Assembly: GCA_964636345.1 (NCBI GenBank)
Contig: CAZWRL010000012.1
Location: forward strand, 1-24,464
DNA from: JBBTXJ01 sp964636345
Lineage (GTDB): Bacteria; Patescibacteriota; Patescibacteriia; Magasanikbacterales; JBBTXJ01
Reading direction: 5' to 3'
Length of the DNA: 24,464 nt
Shown: piece after piece, positions 8,702-15,188 of the stretch
Layout of the letters: each line of letters opens with the position of its first letter
How positions within the stretch are numbered: position 1 is the stretch's first letter
Notes under the pieces: model-generated
What the model saw: the letters and a program-made list of their open reading frames with translations, nothing else
Databases searched by the model: none
Told to the model about the DNA's origin: nothing
Position numbers and translations under genes: made by a program

Positions 8702-8817
8702 TCGGCTTCATGGATCCCGCCGTGGCGGGAAGATGTCACAGACGCAGTAAGGGGATAACGCGTGCTGTCGCCGAGAGAACGCTTGCCCGAATAGGCGGAG
8801 GAACTGAACTCACTCAT
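8698..8817 (-). CDS. Possible 39-residue ORF overlapping the 49-residue ORF
   Basis: Starts MSEFSSSAYSGKRSLGD and ends HEAE, with its TGA overlapping the following GTG by 4 nt (GTGA). The Ser-rich composition is not convincing as a folded protein. There is no Shine-Dalgarno; TATACC ends 7 nt before the ATG and could be a -10 box of the leaderless kind. The frame stays open upstream for another ~35 codons without a usable start. It may equally be non-coding leader of the small-ORF transcript. Confidence 0.22.
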   Translation of the reverse strand: MSEFSSSAYSGKRSLGDSTRYPLTASVTSSRHGGIHEAE

Positions 8818-8955
8818 ACAAGCAGGTATACTTGGGTTAAAAGTAAAAAGTGTAAGAGTGGTTCTAACCTCCTTTCGGCTTTTCTGACGCCCGTCGCTTC
8901 AAGTGGTAGGTGTACCGATTAGGTACGTTTAGGGTAACGGTGCAAACGCGGGTCC

Positions 8956-9010
8956 AAAAAAGCCTAAAGTAGGCGACAACCACTCCGTGTGGCGATAGCC
9001 AACCTTAGGC
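8956..9010 (-). terminator. Intrinsic terminator downstream of the O-antigen-ligase-like gene
   Basis: On the minus strand the stem GCCTAA (9010-9005) / TTAGGC (8967-8962) encloses two further stems, GGC/GCC and CCAC/GTGG, separated by symmetric internal loops, and is followed by T6 (8961-8956). It lies about 90 nt past the stop at 9100. The elaborate stem could also be the 3' hairpin of a small RNA. Confidence 0.55.
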
Positions 9011-9072
9011 CTTCTCTCTCATCTATCTGCCCAACCATTTCTGCATAAGGCGGGCTATTCCAATAGGTAGAT
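8956..9072 (-). ncRNA. Candidate small structured RNA between a TTGACA box and a T6 terminator
   Basis: A consensus -35 hexamer TTGACA (9103-9098) contains the TGA stop of the 424-residue gene. About 30 nt downstream begins a stretch that folds as ATCTACC (9072-9066) with GATAGAT (9027-9021), closing GCCC/GGGC, then the terminator hairpin ending in T6 at 8956. No good -10 box is visible (best candidate GAGGAT at 9080-9075), so the promoter is doubtful. It could simply be the 3' UTR of the upstream gene. I do not recognise the fold. Confidence 0.25.
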
Positions 9073-9099
9073 TAATCCTCCCACGTCTTTTAATGGCTG

Positions 9100-10374
9100 T
9101 CAAGATGCTTGTTGTGTATCACCTGTGTGATGACGGTGGACAGATAGTGCACAAAAACCAGCAAAAAGAGCAAACAACATCATGCCGCTATACAAAGACC
9201 AGAGATAATGATCAAATGCCACGAGCACCATAACAGGAATAAACCAAAAAATAATACGCCAATCACCAGTAGCGCGCAGGAGATACAAAATGAAGAGACC
9301 ATCGGTTATAAAAAGAAGCGCCACACCCACGAGACCGTACTCCGCGAGTGCCGCGACGATGACATTATGCGGTGGCGACCACTGCCACCATGGTGCATCA
9401 CTGGGTTGAACAAAAAATGTGTTCACAAATTGCGCCGGTCCAACACCAAACCACGGCGCCTGTTTCCAGGCGGCGATACCGTCTTTCACGCTCGTCACCC
9501 GTTCATCAATGGAACGTTTTTCTAAACGCGCTTCGTTACTAAAACGCGCAAGCGTGAATGGCCAAAACACCGCGAGCGTTACCACAATCGTGGCGAGTGA
9601 CACGCCAAGGAAAAAACGTGTGGAACGACGAAACAAAAATAACGCGCCCGCGGTCACCACCCACGCAAGGATCGCGCCTCGTGAAAAAGAAAGCGCAAGC
9701 GCGGCGCTCAAGAGAACAACTAATCCGCCCCTCCGAGCATGCGTCACGAGAGTTACAAGACCCAACACGAGGTAACCGCCAAAAATGTTTGGATGCGGGA
9801 ACGGTCCGTACGCGCGCAAAAAACGAGTGGAGCCGGTCTCAACCACCGAGGTGCCGCCATGTGCGGGAAGGTGCTCGGAAAGACCAAGCCATTTGTTGGC
9901 AGGGATATATTGCGCAATAACCTCCGCGATACCGACGATCGCGGCAATGGCGCTCCCCGCAATAAAACCCTGAAGCGCCGCCTTCCAGGGCATCCACCCG
10001 CTCATCAAAAGCGTAATCACCAGCGTTGCTTCAAGAATCCAAGTGGTGTGCTGTATACCGTTCCAAACATCGCCCGTAAAGAGTGAACGTACCACTCCAT
10101 AAAGCAGTACCACTATCACACCAACGATCCACGCGCGGTTTAACGTAACGGGTCGGAATGACCATGTGCCGGTTCGCCATTTTTGCACACCATACCAGAG
10201 AGCAGAAAGCACCAAAAAACCCAGCGCTATTTCGCTTGCATAAAACGATAAACGTCCGTATTCAACATCATCCCCAAGAGGCGACAGCCGATAGATGAAG
10301 CGCGTCTGCCACGGAAGCACTACAAAGAAGAGCAGTGTTGCACCATAACGCGCGCGCTGCCAAAAAACACGCAT
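9100..10374 (-). CDS. O-antigen ligase/polymerase (Wzy_C family) membrane protein
   Basis: A 424-residue protein with about ten to twelve hydrophobic segments. Family motifs: FLRAYGPFPHPNIFGGYLVLG, FSRGAILAWVV, and the outer-loop ligase motif with conserved His in WWQWSPPHNVIVAALAEYG followed by a long hydrophobic helix. Unlike the two ligase-like proteins at 726-5332 it has no TPR tail. The reaction is transfer or polymerisation of undecaprenyl-linked glycan on the outer face of the membrane. It starts 3 nt after the stop of the nucleotidyltransferase-fold gene, so the two form an operon. Its TGA stop is embedded in a TTGACA sequence. The substrate is unknown. Confidence 0.85.
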   Translation of the reverse strand: MRVFWQRARYGATLLFFVVLPWQTRFIYRLSPLGDDVEYGRLSFYASEIALGFLVLSALWYGVQKWRTGTWSFRPVTLNRAWIVGVIVVLLYGVVRSLFTGDVWNGIQHTTWILEATLVITLLMSGWMPWKAALQGFIAGSAIAAIVGIAEVIAQYIPANKWLGLSEHLPAHGGTSVVETGSTRFLRAYGPFPHPNIFGGYLVLGLVTLVTHARRGGLVVLLSAALALSFSRGAILAWVVTAGALFLFRRSTRFFLGVSLATIVVTLAVFWPFTLARFSNEARLEKRSIDERVTSVKDGIAAWKQAPWFGVGPAQFVNTFFVQPSDAPWWQWSPPHNVIVAALAEYGLVGVALLFITDGLFILYLLRATGDWRIIFWFIPVMVLVAFDHYLWSLYSGMMLFALFAGFCALSVHRHHTGDTQQAS

Positions 10375-10377
10375 AGA

Positions 10378-11283
10378 TTAAGCAACTTCAGTTAGACGTT
10401 CACACCACGCCGAAGCATACCACGCGCGACGATCCTGTTCGTGAAATTTAAGCATGGTGTCGGAAATAACAACCGCGCTATTCTGGCGCGCGGAGTGTGT
10501 CCCCATGTGCCGAATTTGCCATGCGCGACTTACGCGTTCAAACATATCACCAAGCCGTCCACCGAGCAGCCACGCAAGCACGATCGCAAACGCCGACGCG
10601 CGCCCGGGAGTAAGTGGCAGCGGCTGCGGCGCTTGATACAACGCGCGATGCGCCCACTCATTTGCCTGCCAAAAATCACGCAACACCGCGCCACACGCAA
10701 AAAGCGGCAGAAGATGCGCGATCCAATAACGGAGATACGGATCATCGTCCAGTTTGACCGCGTCAAGCGCGGCGGCGCGCGGCGTCAGATAAAAACTCAA
10801 ACAGATGCGATTGGCCACACGGTCACCATGCCGTCGCAGGCCGGCCATCTGCAACATCGCCGTGACGAGTAAACGGCCAAACCACAATCGCCCATCGCGA
10901 ATCACCATAAAAACATCGATATCGCTTTCCTCACGCGGATGCCCCACGCTCAAACGATTGCACACGGCAACCATTGCAACAAACGGCACGTGGCGCAACA
11001 AACGCGCCGCGCGGAGGGCGCGCTTCATTTTACGCGCAATCCATTCCTGGCGCACGCGGCGTTGTTTTGGCAACTCGGGCCGATCGGCAAGAAAAAGAAA
11101 ACCATCCTGTTCTGCCACGACACCACGCTCTTTCAACGTGTCAATGGCCGCCGCCAACGCAGAAAACTCAACTCGGTTCTCTCCCTCTCCCCAACTCGCG
11201 AGTTCGTAGCTGGTCAATGGATGATCAAAAACATCAAAAAAAGCTAGTGTGGAAAGTATTTCGTGTTCACGGACATTTGCCAT
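10378..11283 (-). CDS. Nucleotidyltransferase-fold protein with N-terminal winged-helix-like region
   Basis: A 301-residue protein. The N-terminus (EHEILSTLAFFDVFDHPLTSYELASW) and the ~90 residues after it resemble a winged helix (LKERGVVAEQDGFLFLADRP). The centre has the nucleotidyltransferase acidic motif ESDIDVFMVI near residue 120, keeping Asp-x-Asp; the usual Gly-Ser before it is replaced by GHPREE. The C-terminal half is helical, with a hydrophobic stretch around 190-205 and a closing ISDTMLKFHEQDRR segment. The fold can transfer nucleotides to proteins, RNA or small molecules, but the substrate here is unknown. It is first in a two-gene unit with an O-antigen-ligase-like gene, so a link to surface glycan synthesis is possible but inferred. 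Confidence 0.7.
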   Translation of the reverse strand: MANVREHEILSTLAFFDVFDHPLTSYELASWGEGENRVEFSALAAAIDTLKERGVVAEQDGFLFLADRPELPKQRRVRQEWIARKMKRALRAARLLRHVPFVAMVAVCNRLSVGHPREESDIDVFMVIRDGRLWFGRLLVTAMLQMAGLRRHGDRVANRICLSFYLTPRAAALDAVKLDDDPYLRYWIAHLLPLFACGAVLRDFWQANEWAHRALYQAPQPLPLTPGRASAFAIVLAWLLGGRLGDMFERVSRAWQIRHMGTHSARQNSAVVISDTMLKFHEQDRRAWYASAWCERLTEVA

Positions 11284-11291
11284 ACTGCTCT

Positions 11292-11300
11292 AATCTACCA
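11292..11300 (-). promoter_or_regulatory. Extended -10 promoter of the nucleotidyltransferase-fold gene
   Basis: On the minus strand TGG-TAGATT (11300-11292) lies 8 nt before ATG 11283. The -35 position falls on the T7 tract of the preceding terminator (TTTTTT, weak). If used, the mRNA is leaderless; no Shine-Dalgarno is present. Confidence 0.4.
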
Positions 11301-11313
11301 CAGAACCGCGTAT

Positions 11314-11365
11314 AAAAAAACCGCCCCGATACACTGATTGGTGCGGCAGCGCTCGCCTGTATCGG
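11314..11365 (-). terminator. Terminator for the nusA-yidC transcript
   Basis: On the minus strand CCGATACA (11365-11358) and TGTATCGG (11333-11326) form a perfect 8-bp stem. GGCGG and then T7 (11320-11314) follow. It is about 215 nt past the yidC stop and just upstream of the next gene's promoter. Confidence 0.55.
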
Positions 11366-11380
11366 ATTAAATCCAATTAC

Positions 11381-11541
11381 GGGCGGAGGAGTGCGGAATT
11401 TTCGTAGGCGAAGGCTGTTTGAGCCAGGCCGAGGCCGACGACAGATGGTGTATTGCGACTATGCGAGGAGGCCGAGGCCGGTCCCCGATATCAATCGGGG
11501 AGGCGAGTTCCTGAGCCACGAAAATTTCGCCTCCGAGCCCG
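11381..11541. repeat. Large inverted-repeat element with internal hairpins and a 12-bp direct repeat
   Basis: The outer arms are GGGCGGAGG plus GCGGAATTTTCGT (11393-11405) on the left and ACGAAAATTTCGC (11518-11530) plus CCTCCGAGCCC on the right; the 13-bp inner arm pairs with one G-T. Inside are two copies of AGGCCGAGGCCG (11426-11437, 11469-11480), near-repeats AGGCGA...TGAGCC at each side, and a perfect 8-bp hairpin TCCCCGAT/ATCGGGGA with loop ATCA (11482-11501). No credible coding region is present. It lies between the yidC stop and the terminator, so it is probably transcribed as 3' UTR, and it looks like a REP- or MITE-like intergenic repeat. Confidence 0.6.
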
Positions 11542-11580
11542 CAACAAAATAGTGAGTTGCCCGAGTCGCAAATAAAACTC

Positions 11581-12303
11581 TTACGAAGCGTGTACTTTTT
11601 TAAACACAATAATCTGTTGCACTGCCGTGAGCACCGTGCTGACCAACCAATACAGTGCAAGACCGCCGGGAAGTTTCAAACTGATAAGCAACGTCACAAC
11701 CGGCATGACATACGTCATCTGCTTGTTCATGATCGCGGCAAAATCCTCATCCTTGCCGCCCGCGCCTGCCACGGCGGCAGGCGGACGTTTTACCATGAGC
11801 ATTTTTGCCTGCCAAAACTGCGCGATACCGGCCAAAACAGCAAGCGCCACGTTTGGTTTCGCAAGATCAACCCAACCGAAAAAATGTGGATCAAGCGTTC
11901 CCGGATTCTTCACAAATGAATATAATTCCGAAAAATCCGCGGTGCCGAGCCCATCACGCAGAACCCAGTAGAGCGCGAGCAAAATCGGCAACTGTACCAA
12001 AACGGGAAGACATGACGACAGTGGATTAATTTTATGCGTCTTATACAACTCCATGGTGCGCCGCGCGAGTTCCTCCTTGTTGGTGCCATACCGCTCCTTC
12101 AATTCTTTCATCTTTGGCTGCAAGGTCTGAAGGTCCTTCTGCGCACGGATAGATGAAGTCATGAGCGGATACAAGACCACCTTAACCAGGAAAGTCAACG
12201 TGATAATCGCCAGGCCAATATCAGTGCCGGGAATGAAGTTGTACAGCCCAACCAAAATATTAAAAAGTGGCTGGTACAAAATGGTATTGAAAAATTCGCC
12301 CAT
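11581..12303 (-). CDS. yidC: YidC/Oxa1 family membrane protein insertase
   Basis: A 240-residue protein, the short form of the family without the large periplasmic domain of proteobacterial YidC. It begins MGEFFNTILYQPLFNILVGL, then a first helix GLAIITLTFLVKVVLYPL. The conserved substrate-groove arginine lies in TSSIRAQKDLQTLQPKMKELK, followed by the C1 coiled region, the conserved NPLSSCLPVLVQLPILLALYW helix, and two late helices (YVMPVVTLLISLKLPGGLALYW). It inserts membrane proteins with or without SecYEG. It begins 3 nt after the nusA stop, an unusual pairing, since yidC more often sits with rpmH-rnpA. It is likely co-transcribed with nusA. Confidence 0.95.
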   Translation of the reverse strand: MGEFFNTILYQPLFNILVGLYNFIPGTDIGLAIITLTFLVKVVLYPLMTSSIRAQKDLQTLQPKMKELKERYGTNKEELARRTMELYKTHKINPLSSCLPVLVQLPILLALYWVLRDGLGTADFSELYSFVKNPGTLDPHFFGWVDLAKPNVALAVLAGIAQFWQAKMLMVKRPPAAVAGAGGKDEDFAAIMNKQMTYVMPVVTLLISLKLPGGLALYWLVSTVLTAVQQIIVFKKVHAS

Positions 12304-12306
12304 AGG

Positions 12307-13548
12307 TTATTCGGTCTTGTCGGTTGCCTCTTCCTTTGCCGCCTCTTCCGCTGCTGGCGCGGCTTCAGGAGCGCCATCCACGGCGGTTTCACTGGATTCA
12401 CTTGAGAACACCTCGCCGCTTTCGCCCTCTTGCACCACATTAATCCTCCAGCCGGTAAGGGTTGCGGCCAAACGCACGTTCTGTCCGCCGCGGCCAATCG
12501 CAAGTGAAAATTGATCAGCAGTAACCCGCACGGTTGCCACTTTTTCCTCCTCGTTCAATTCAACCGCGTGCACTTTGGCAGGTGAAAGCGCGTGCGCAAG
12601 ATAGATCTTTGGATCCGTATCAAAAGCGATAATATCAATCTTTTCACCGCCCAATTCATCAATAATAACCTGAATGCGGCTACCGCGTTGGCCGATGCAG
12701 GAACCGATGGGGTCAATATTTTCATCGTCGGTTGCCACCGCCACTTTGCTCCGCACGCCCGCCTCGCGCGCAATACCCTGAATTTTTACCACGCCTGATG
12801 CCACTTCCGGAATTTCCGCCTCAAAAATACGCGCGACAAACGCGGTATGACTGCGAGATAATATAATTTCAGGACCGCGGGTACCCTGCGCCACGGAAAC
12901 CACATACACTTTGATGCGGTGGCCCGGCACATAATATTCATTTTGAATTTGTTCTTGTGGCGGAATGATGCCGGAAATTTTTCCAAAATCAACCAACACT
13001 CCGCGCGCTTCCCGGCGCTGCACCGTGCCCGCAATAATTTCACCTTCTTTGGTTTTAAAATCATCAAAAATAGTGGAGCGTTCCGCTTCACGCAATTTCT
13101 GAATGATAACCTGTTTCGCGGTCTGGGCTGCCATGCGACCGAATGCCGCCGGCACTTCAAGCGGCAATTTCAACACATCACCCACAACAGCGCCCGCTTG
13201 CGCGGCCTCCGCGTCTTGTAACATCATTTCATTCTTGGGATTAAAACGAGGCGGCTCCTCTTCCGCAAACGCTTCACCCTTTGCTTCCGCGTCCACTTTA
13301 CGCGTGAGATACTCCTGAAAAAACGCTTCCTGCGCCTCAACGTCCACGTCAGGCACCACGGTTTTTTCATCCCATACCTGCATATCACCGGTTTCCGGAT
13401 CAAAATTCACCTGCACGTTCTGCAGTTTATTGCCAAAATCCTTGCGATACGCCGCCCCAAGCGCCACTTGGATGGTCTCCAAAACGGCCTCGGCGGTCAA
13501 ACCCTTATCCTCGCAAATAAATTGAATTGCTTTAGTTATTTCAGACAT
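12307..13548 (-). CDS. nusA: Transcription termination/antitermination protein NusA
   Basis: A 413-residue protein. The N-terminal RNA polymerase-binding domain spans ~1-160, with an acidic/charged insertion around 85-112. The S1 domain is ~168-232 (GEIIAGTVQRREARGVLVDFG). KH1 has DPIGSCIGQRGSRIQ around 279-293 and GEKIDII; KH2 has SLAIGRGGQNVRLAATLTGW at 348-367. The tail after ~375 is Ala/Glu-rich and probably disordered; there are no acidic repeat domains as in E. coli NusA. It modulates pausing, intrinsic termination and antitermination. The gene has its own strong promoter, and a terminator-like hairpin occupies its very short leader, suggesting autoregulation. There is no Shine-Dalgarno before ATG 13548. 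The rimP, infB and rbfA neighbours common elsewhere are absent. Confidence 0.96.
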   Translation of the reverse strand: MSEITKAIQFICEDKGLTAEAVLETIQVALGAAYRKDFGNKLQNVQVNFDPETGDMQVWDEKTVVPDVDVEAQEAFFQEYLTRKVDAEAKGEAFAEEEPPRFNPKNEMMLQDAEAAQAGAVVGDVLKLPLEVPAAFGRMAAQTAKQVIIQKLREAERSTIFDDFKTKEGEIIAGTVQRREARGVLVDFGKISGIIPPQEQIQNEYYVPGHRIKVYVVSVAQGTRGPEIILSRSHTAFVARIFEAEIPEVASGVVKIQGIAREAGVRSKVAVATDDENIDPIGSCIGQRGSRIQVIIDELGGEKIDIIAFDTDPKIYLAHALSPAKVHAVELNEEEKVATVRVTADQFSLAIGRGGQNVRLAATLTGWRINVVQEGESGEVFSSESSETAVDGAPEAAPAAEEAAKEEATDKTE

Positions 13549-13555
13549 AGCTATT

Positions 13556-13581
13556 AAAAAACCAGCTTTTTATTAAGCTGG
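13556..13581 (-). terminator. Terminator-like hairpin in the nusA 5' leader (possible attenuator)
   Basis: On the minus strand CCAGCTT (13581-13575), loop AATAAA, AAGCTGG (13568-13562) and T6 (13561-13556), ending 7 nt before the nusA ATG. The predicted transcription start (about 13588-13585) is only a few nt upstream of the stem. It therefore lies in the nusA leader, and may also end transcripts from yraN. Confidence 0.75.
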
Positions 13582-13591
13582 ATATGCTCCG

Positions 13592-13621
13592 AGTATAGCA
13601 TACCCCCCTCGCGTCTGTCAA
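13592..13621 (-). promoter_or_regulatory. nusA promoter
   Basis: Minus strand TTGACA (13621-13616), 18-nt spacer, TGC-TATACT (-10 at 13597-13592, extended TGn). It is one of the best promoters in the window. Its -35 box overlaps the TGA stop of yraN. Confidence 0.8.
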
Positions 13622-14010
13622 GTGAAACAATTCCGATAATGCCGCACACGCGCGGTTGCCTCACCCGGCCGACCCAGAACCACCACGCAATCAAATTGAC
13701 ACGACGCATCGGCGAGACCGCGTTCGGAGCAAAAGCGCCGCGCCGCTCGGATAAAGCGATGACGCTTTCCACCGGCCACTGATTCAATCGCGCCATATCC
13801 TTCACCCGTCCGCGTCTTCACTTCAATAAAATAGAGGATGCCGCCGGCCGCCGCCACAATATCCAACTCACCGTCGCGATACCGCACGCCGCGCGCAATG
13901 ACGTGAAACCCATGTTTCTCAAGATAGCGCGCCGCAACCGTCTCGCCCCAGCGCCCAATGACGCCACGCGATACCTTATCCGTGTTTTTGTTTTGGTAAG
14001 TAGCGTTCAC
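13618..14010 (-). CDS. yraN: YraN/UPF0102 family endonuclease-like protein
   Basis: About 130 residues from GTG 14010. An AGGAGG (about 14021-14016) sits 6 nt upstream, so this start is preferred over a longer open reading to 14064. The PD-(D/E)XK-like family pattern is complete: GRWGETVAARYLEKHGFHVI, then RDGELDIVA and YFIEVKTRTGEGYG (D, E-x-K). The family is widespread in bacteria; a Holliday-junction-resolvase-like nuclease role has been proposed, but its cellular function is not settled. It overlaps the end of the upstream membrane-protein gene by about 35 nt in another frame. Its stop codon lies inside the nusA -35 box. Confidence 0.88.
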   Translation of the reverse strand: MNATYQNKNTDKVSRGVIGRWGETVAARYLEKHGFHVIARGVRYRDGELDIVAAAGGILYFIEVKTRTGEGYGAIESVAGGKRHRFIRAARRFCSERGLADASCQFDCVVVLGRPGEATARVRHYRNCFT

Positions 14011-14386
14011 GAAACGCCTCCTCCTCTGCTTGCCGAGATAACGCCGGCGCGCGCCGCTGTGCATGGCGCATCACCGTGAAAAACCACCACACCGCAACAA
14101 TAAACCATACCGCGAGCCAAAACCGACGGTTAAAAATAAGGACACGCTCATAGCGGGCAAAGAAAAGCACCCAGCCGAGAATTCCCATCGTCCACGCCAA
14201 ACGCGCAAACCGCCGCCACACGCCGCGCGTAATACCGTCGCGCGCGTTCTTTGTGCGATACCACGCAAAAAATGCTCCTACCACCACGAGACCAAAAATA
14301 ACGCCCATAATCAAAAGAGCGGTGTTTGAAGGCGATGGCGGCGCGTCAAACCAATAGGAGCTAGAAAATAAATTACCAAATGACAT
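13976..14386 (-). CDS. Three-helix membrane protein of unknown function
   Basis: A 136-residue protein starting MSFGNLFSSSYWFDAPPSPS. Three hydrophobic helices are clear: ~22-42 (ALLIMGVIFGLVVVGAFFAW), ~64-77, and ~88-105 (WLAVWFIVAVWWFFTVM). Arg-rich loops lie between them, and the tail AEEEAFRERYLPKQKHG is charged. ATG 14386 lies 3 nt after the stop of the methyltransferase gene, and the 3' end overlaps yraN, so it sits in the middle of a tightly coupled operon. I do not recognise a named family. The operon with yraN and the methyltransferase gives no firm hint of function. Confidence 0.8.
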   Translation of the reverse strand: MSFGNLFSSSYWFDAPPSPSNTALLIMGVIFGLVVVGAFFAWYRTKNARDGITRGVWRRFARLAWTMGILGWVLFFARYERVLIFNRRFWLAVWFIVAVWWFFTVMRHAQRRAPALSRQAEEEAFRERYLPKQKHG

Positions 14387-14389
14387 ACG

Positions 14390-14935
14390 TTATGTGTGAC
14401 TCAAAATAATACCGTAATGATGGTTGCCGCATGACACCATTCCTTGCGCGCCAAGCGAACTGACCTCCTGCGCCGCGCGGACGATTATCTCTGGCGGCAC
14501 CGGGAGCGCGGGCGCGAGCGGATGCGCGCTGTGACCCCAATCAACAACCAGTATTTTTCCATCCGACGCCAAAAGCCGATCGCACTCACGGAGCGCCGCA
14601 GGAATATCTGACAGTTCTGATACTACATTAACCAGAAAGATGCGGTCAAGTGAGCCAATGGGAATACCGGTGCCCCCATATTGTTCAATGTCTGACCAGA
14701 TGGTTTCAATGGGCGTGGGTGGCGCGCGCATCACACCGGCGCGCGCAATGATCGGCAACACCTCCGGCCGCACATCCACCGCATACACCTGTCCCTCTTC
14801 ACCTACCAAATATGCCGCATGATGCGCCAGCCATCCGTGCGAACCGCATCCCATATCCGCAACCCGCATCCCGGGCGCAATACCAACATGAGCGCACAAG
14901 AGTTCCGGCGAAAGAAGTGACGCGGTCTGCATCAT
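14390..14935 (-). CDS. Class I SAM-dependent methyltransferase
   Basis: 181 residues from ATG 14935 (MMQTASLLSPELLCAHVG), 1 nt after the stop of the upstream small membrane protein. Motif I is VADMGCGSHG with the following AVDVRPEVL acidic strand end (motif II). Later strands IFLVNVVSELSD and LLASDGKILVVDWG match motifs IV-VI of the Rossmann-like methyltransferases of the UbiE/Methyltransf_11 type. A longer start at a TTG overlapping the upstream gene is possible but unneeded. No Shine-Dalgarno is seen, so translation is probably coupled. The substrate is unknown. Confidence 0.85.
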   Translation of the reverse strand: MMQTASLLSPELLCAHVGIAPGMRVADMGCGSHGWLAHHAAYLVGEEGQVYAVDVRPEVLPIIARAGVMRAPPTPIETIWSDIEQYGGTGIPIGSLDRIFLVNVVSELSDIPAALRECDRLLASDGKILVVDWGHSAHPLAPALPVPPEIIVRAAQEVSSLGAQGMVSCGNHHYGIILSHT

Positions 14936-14936
14936 A

Positions 14937-15182
14937 TTAGTGCACAAAAATCTTTTTTAACACGTTGCCCCCCAGTGATTCAAACTGTCCGGTTATGGCG
15001 AGAAGCGATAGAAAAATAACCATGAGTCCCAGTAATTTATATCCCGCGCGCGAACCGCCCGATGACGCGAGGTGCTCCTCCGCCCAATCAATGCGACCCA
15101 GTTGCCGTAAAAACCATTCGGTTTTAATAACAAGCGCGATGCCCAGTAAAAAACCAAGCGCGCCAAGAATATACTGTCTCAT
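14937..15182 (-). CDS. Small two-helix membrane protein of unknown function
   Basis: An 81-residue protein, MRQYILGALGFLLGIALVI then TEWFLRQLGRIDWAEEHL and a second helix LLGLMVIFLSLLAITGQF. It is the first gene of the operon leading into the methyltransferase, the 136-residue membrane protein and yraN. The ATG at 15182 sits 6 nt after a strong extended -10 box, so the mRNA should be leaderless. There is no Shine-Dalgarno. I do not recognise a family with certainty; the helix-loop-helix layout with an acidic/aromatic loop is seen in small membrane proteins encoded next to pilus or envelope genes. Confidence 0.75.
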   Translation of the reverse strand: MRQYILGALGFLLGIALVIKTEWFLRQLGRIDWAEEHLASSGGSRAGYKLLGLMVIFLSLLAITGQFESLGGNVLKKIFVH

Positions 15183-15188
15183 ATGGAT

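Larger units (their letters stand above)
8702..9097. other. Structured intergenic stretch of about 400 bp without a convincing large gene
   Basis: No credible long coding region is seen. It holds many short perfect inverted repeats: CCCGC/GCGGG near 8716-8729, GAAC-CACTC/GAGTGGTTC (8806-8863, one bulge), CAAG/CTTG inside that, GTACC/GGTAC with a 5-nt loop near 8912-8926, a three-tier hairpin at 8962-9010, and ATCTATC/GGTAGAT (9021-9072). An AAGGAGG on the minus strand near 8870 has no nearby start. The density of pairing suggests one or more structured RNAs, described separately. Confidence 0.5.

Noticed and set aside
8450..8758. 102-codon plus-strand ORF
   Set aside because: It lies opposite the 49- and 57-residue minus ORFs, which have a Shine-Dalgarno and terminator; it has no ribosome-binding site or family resemblance.
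8620..8922. 100-codon plus-strand ORF
   Set aside because: Atypical composition, no ribosome-binding site, and it spans several hairpins.
8930..9000. tmRNA-like resume codon GCAAAC after GGT
   Set aside because: The following codons do not encode a tag ending in a typical ALAA-like tail, and no tRNA-like acceptor or T-arm is found.
8740..9090. Plus-strand resemblance to RNase P RNA (TGTCGCC...GGCGGAGGAAC, a CCAACCTTAGG stretch, GGCGGGCTAT near the end)
   Set aside because: Order and spacing are suggestive, but the invariant GAGGAAAGUCC and ACAGAA are not intact, and the two ends cannot pair to form helix P4. A covariance-model scan (RF00010/RF00011) would decide.
11367..11660. 97-codon minus-strand ORF overlapping the yidC 3' end
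   Set aside because: It is read out of frame through yidC and across the repeat element; no start signal.
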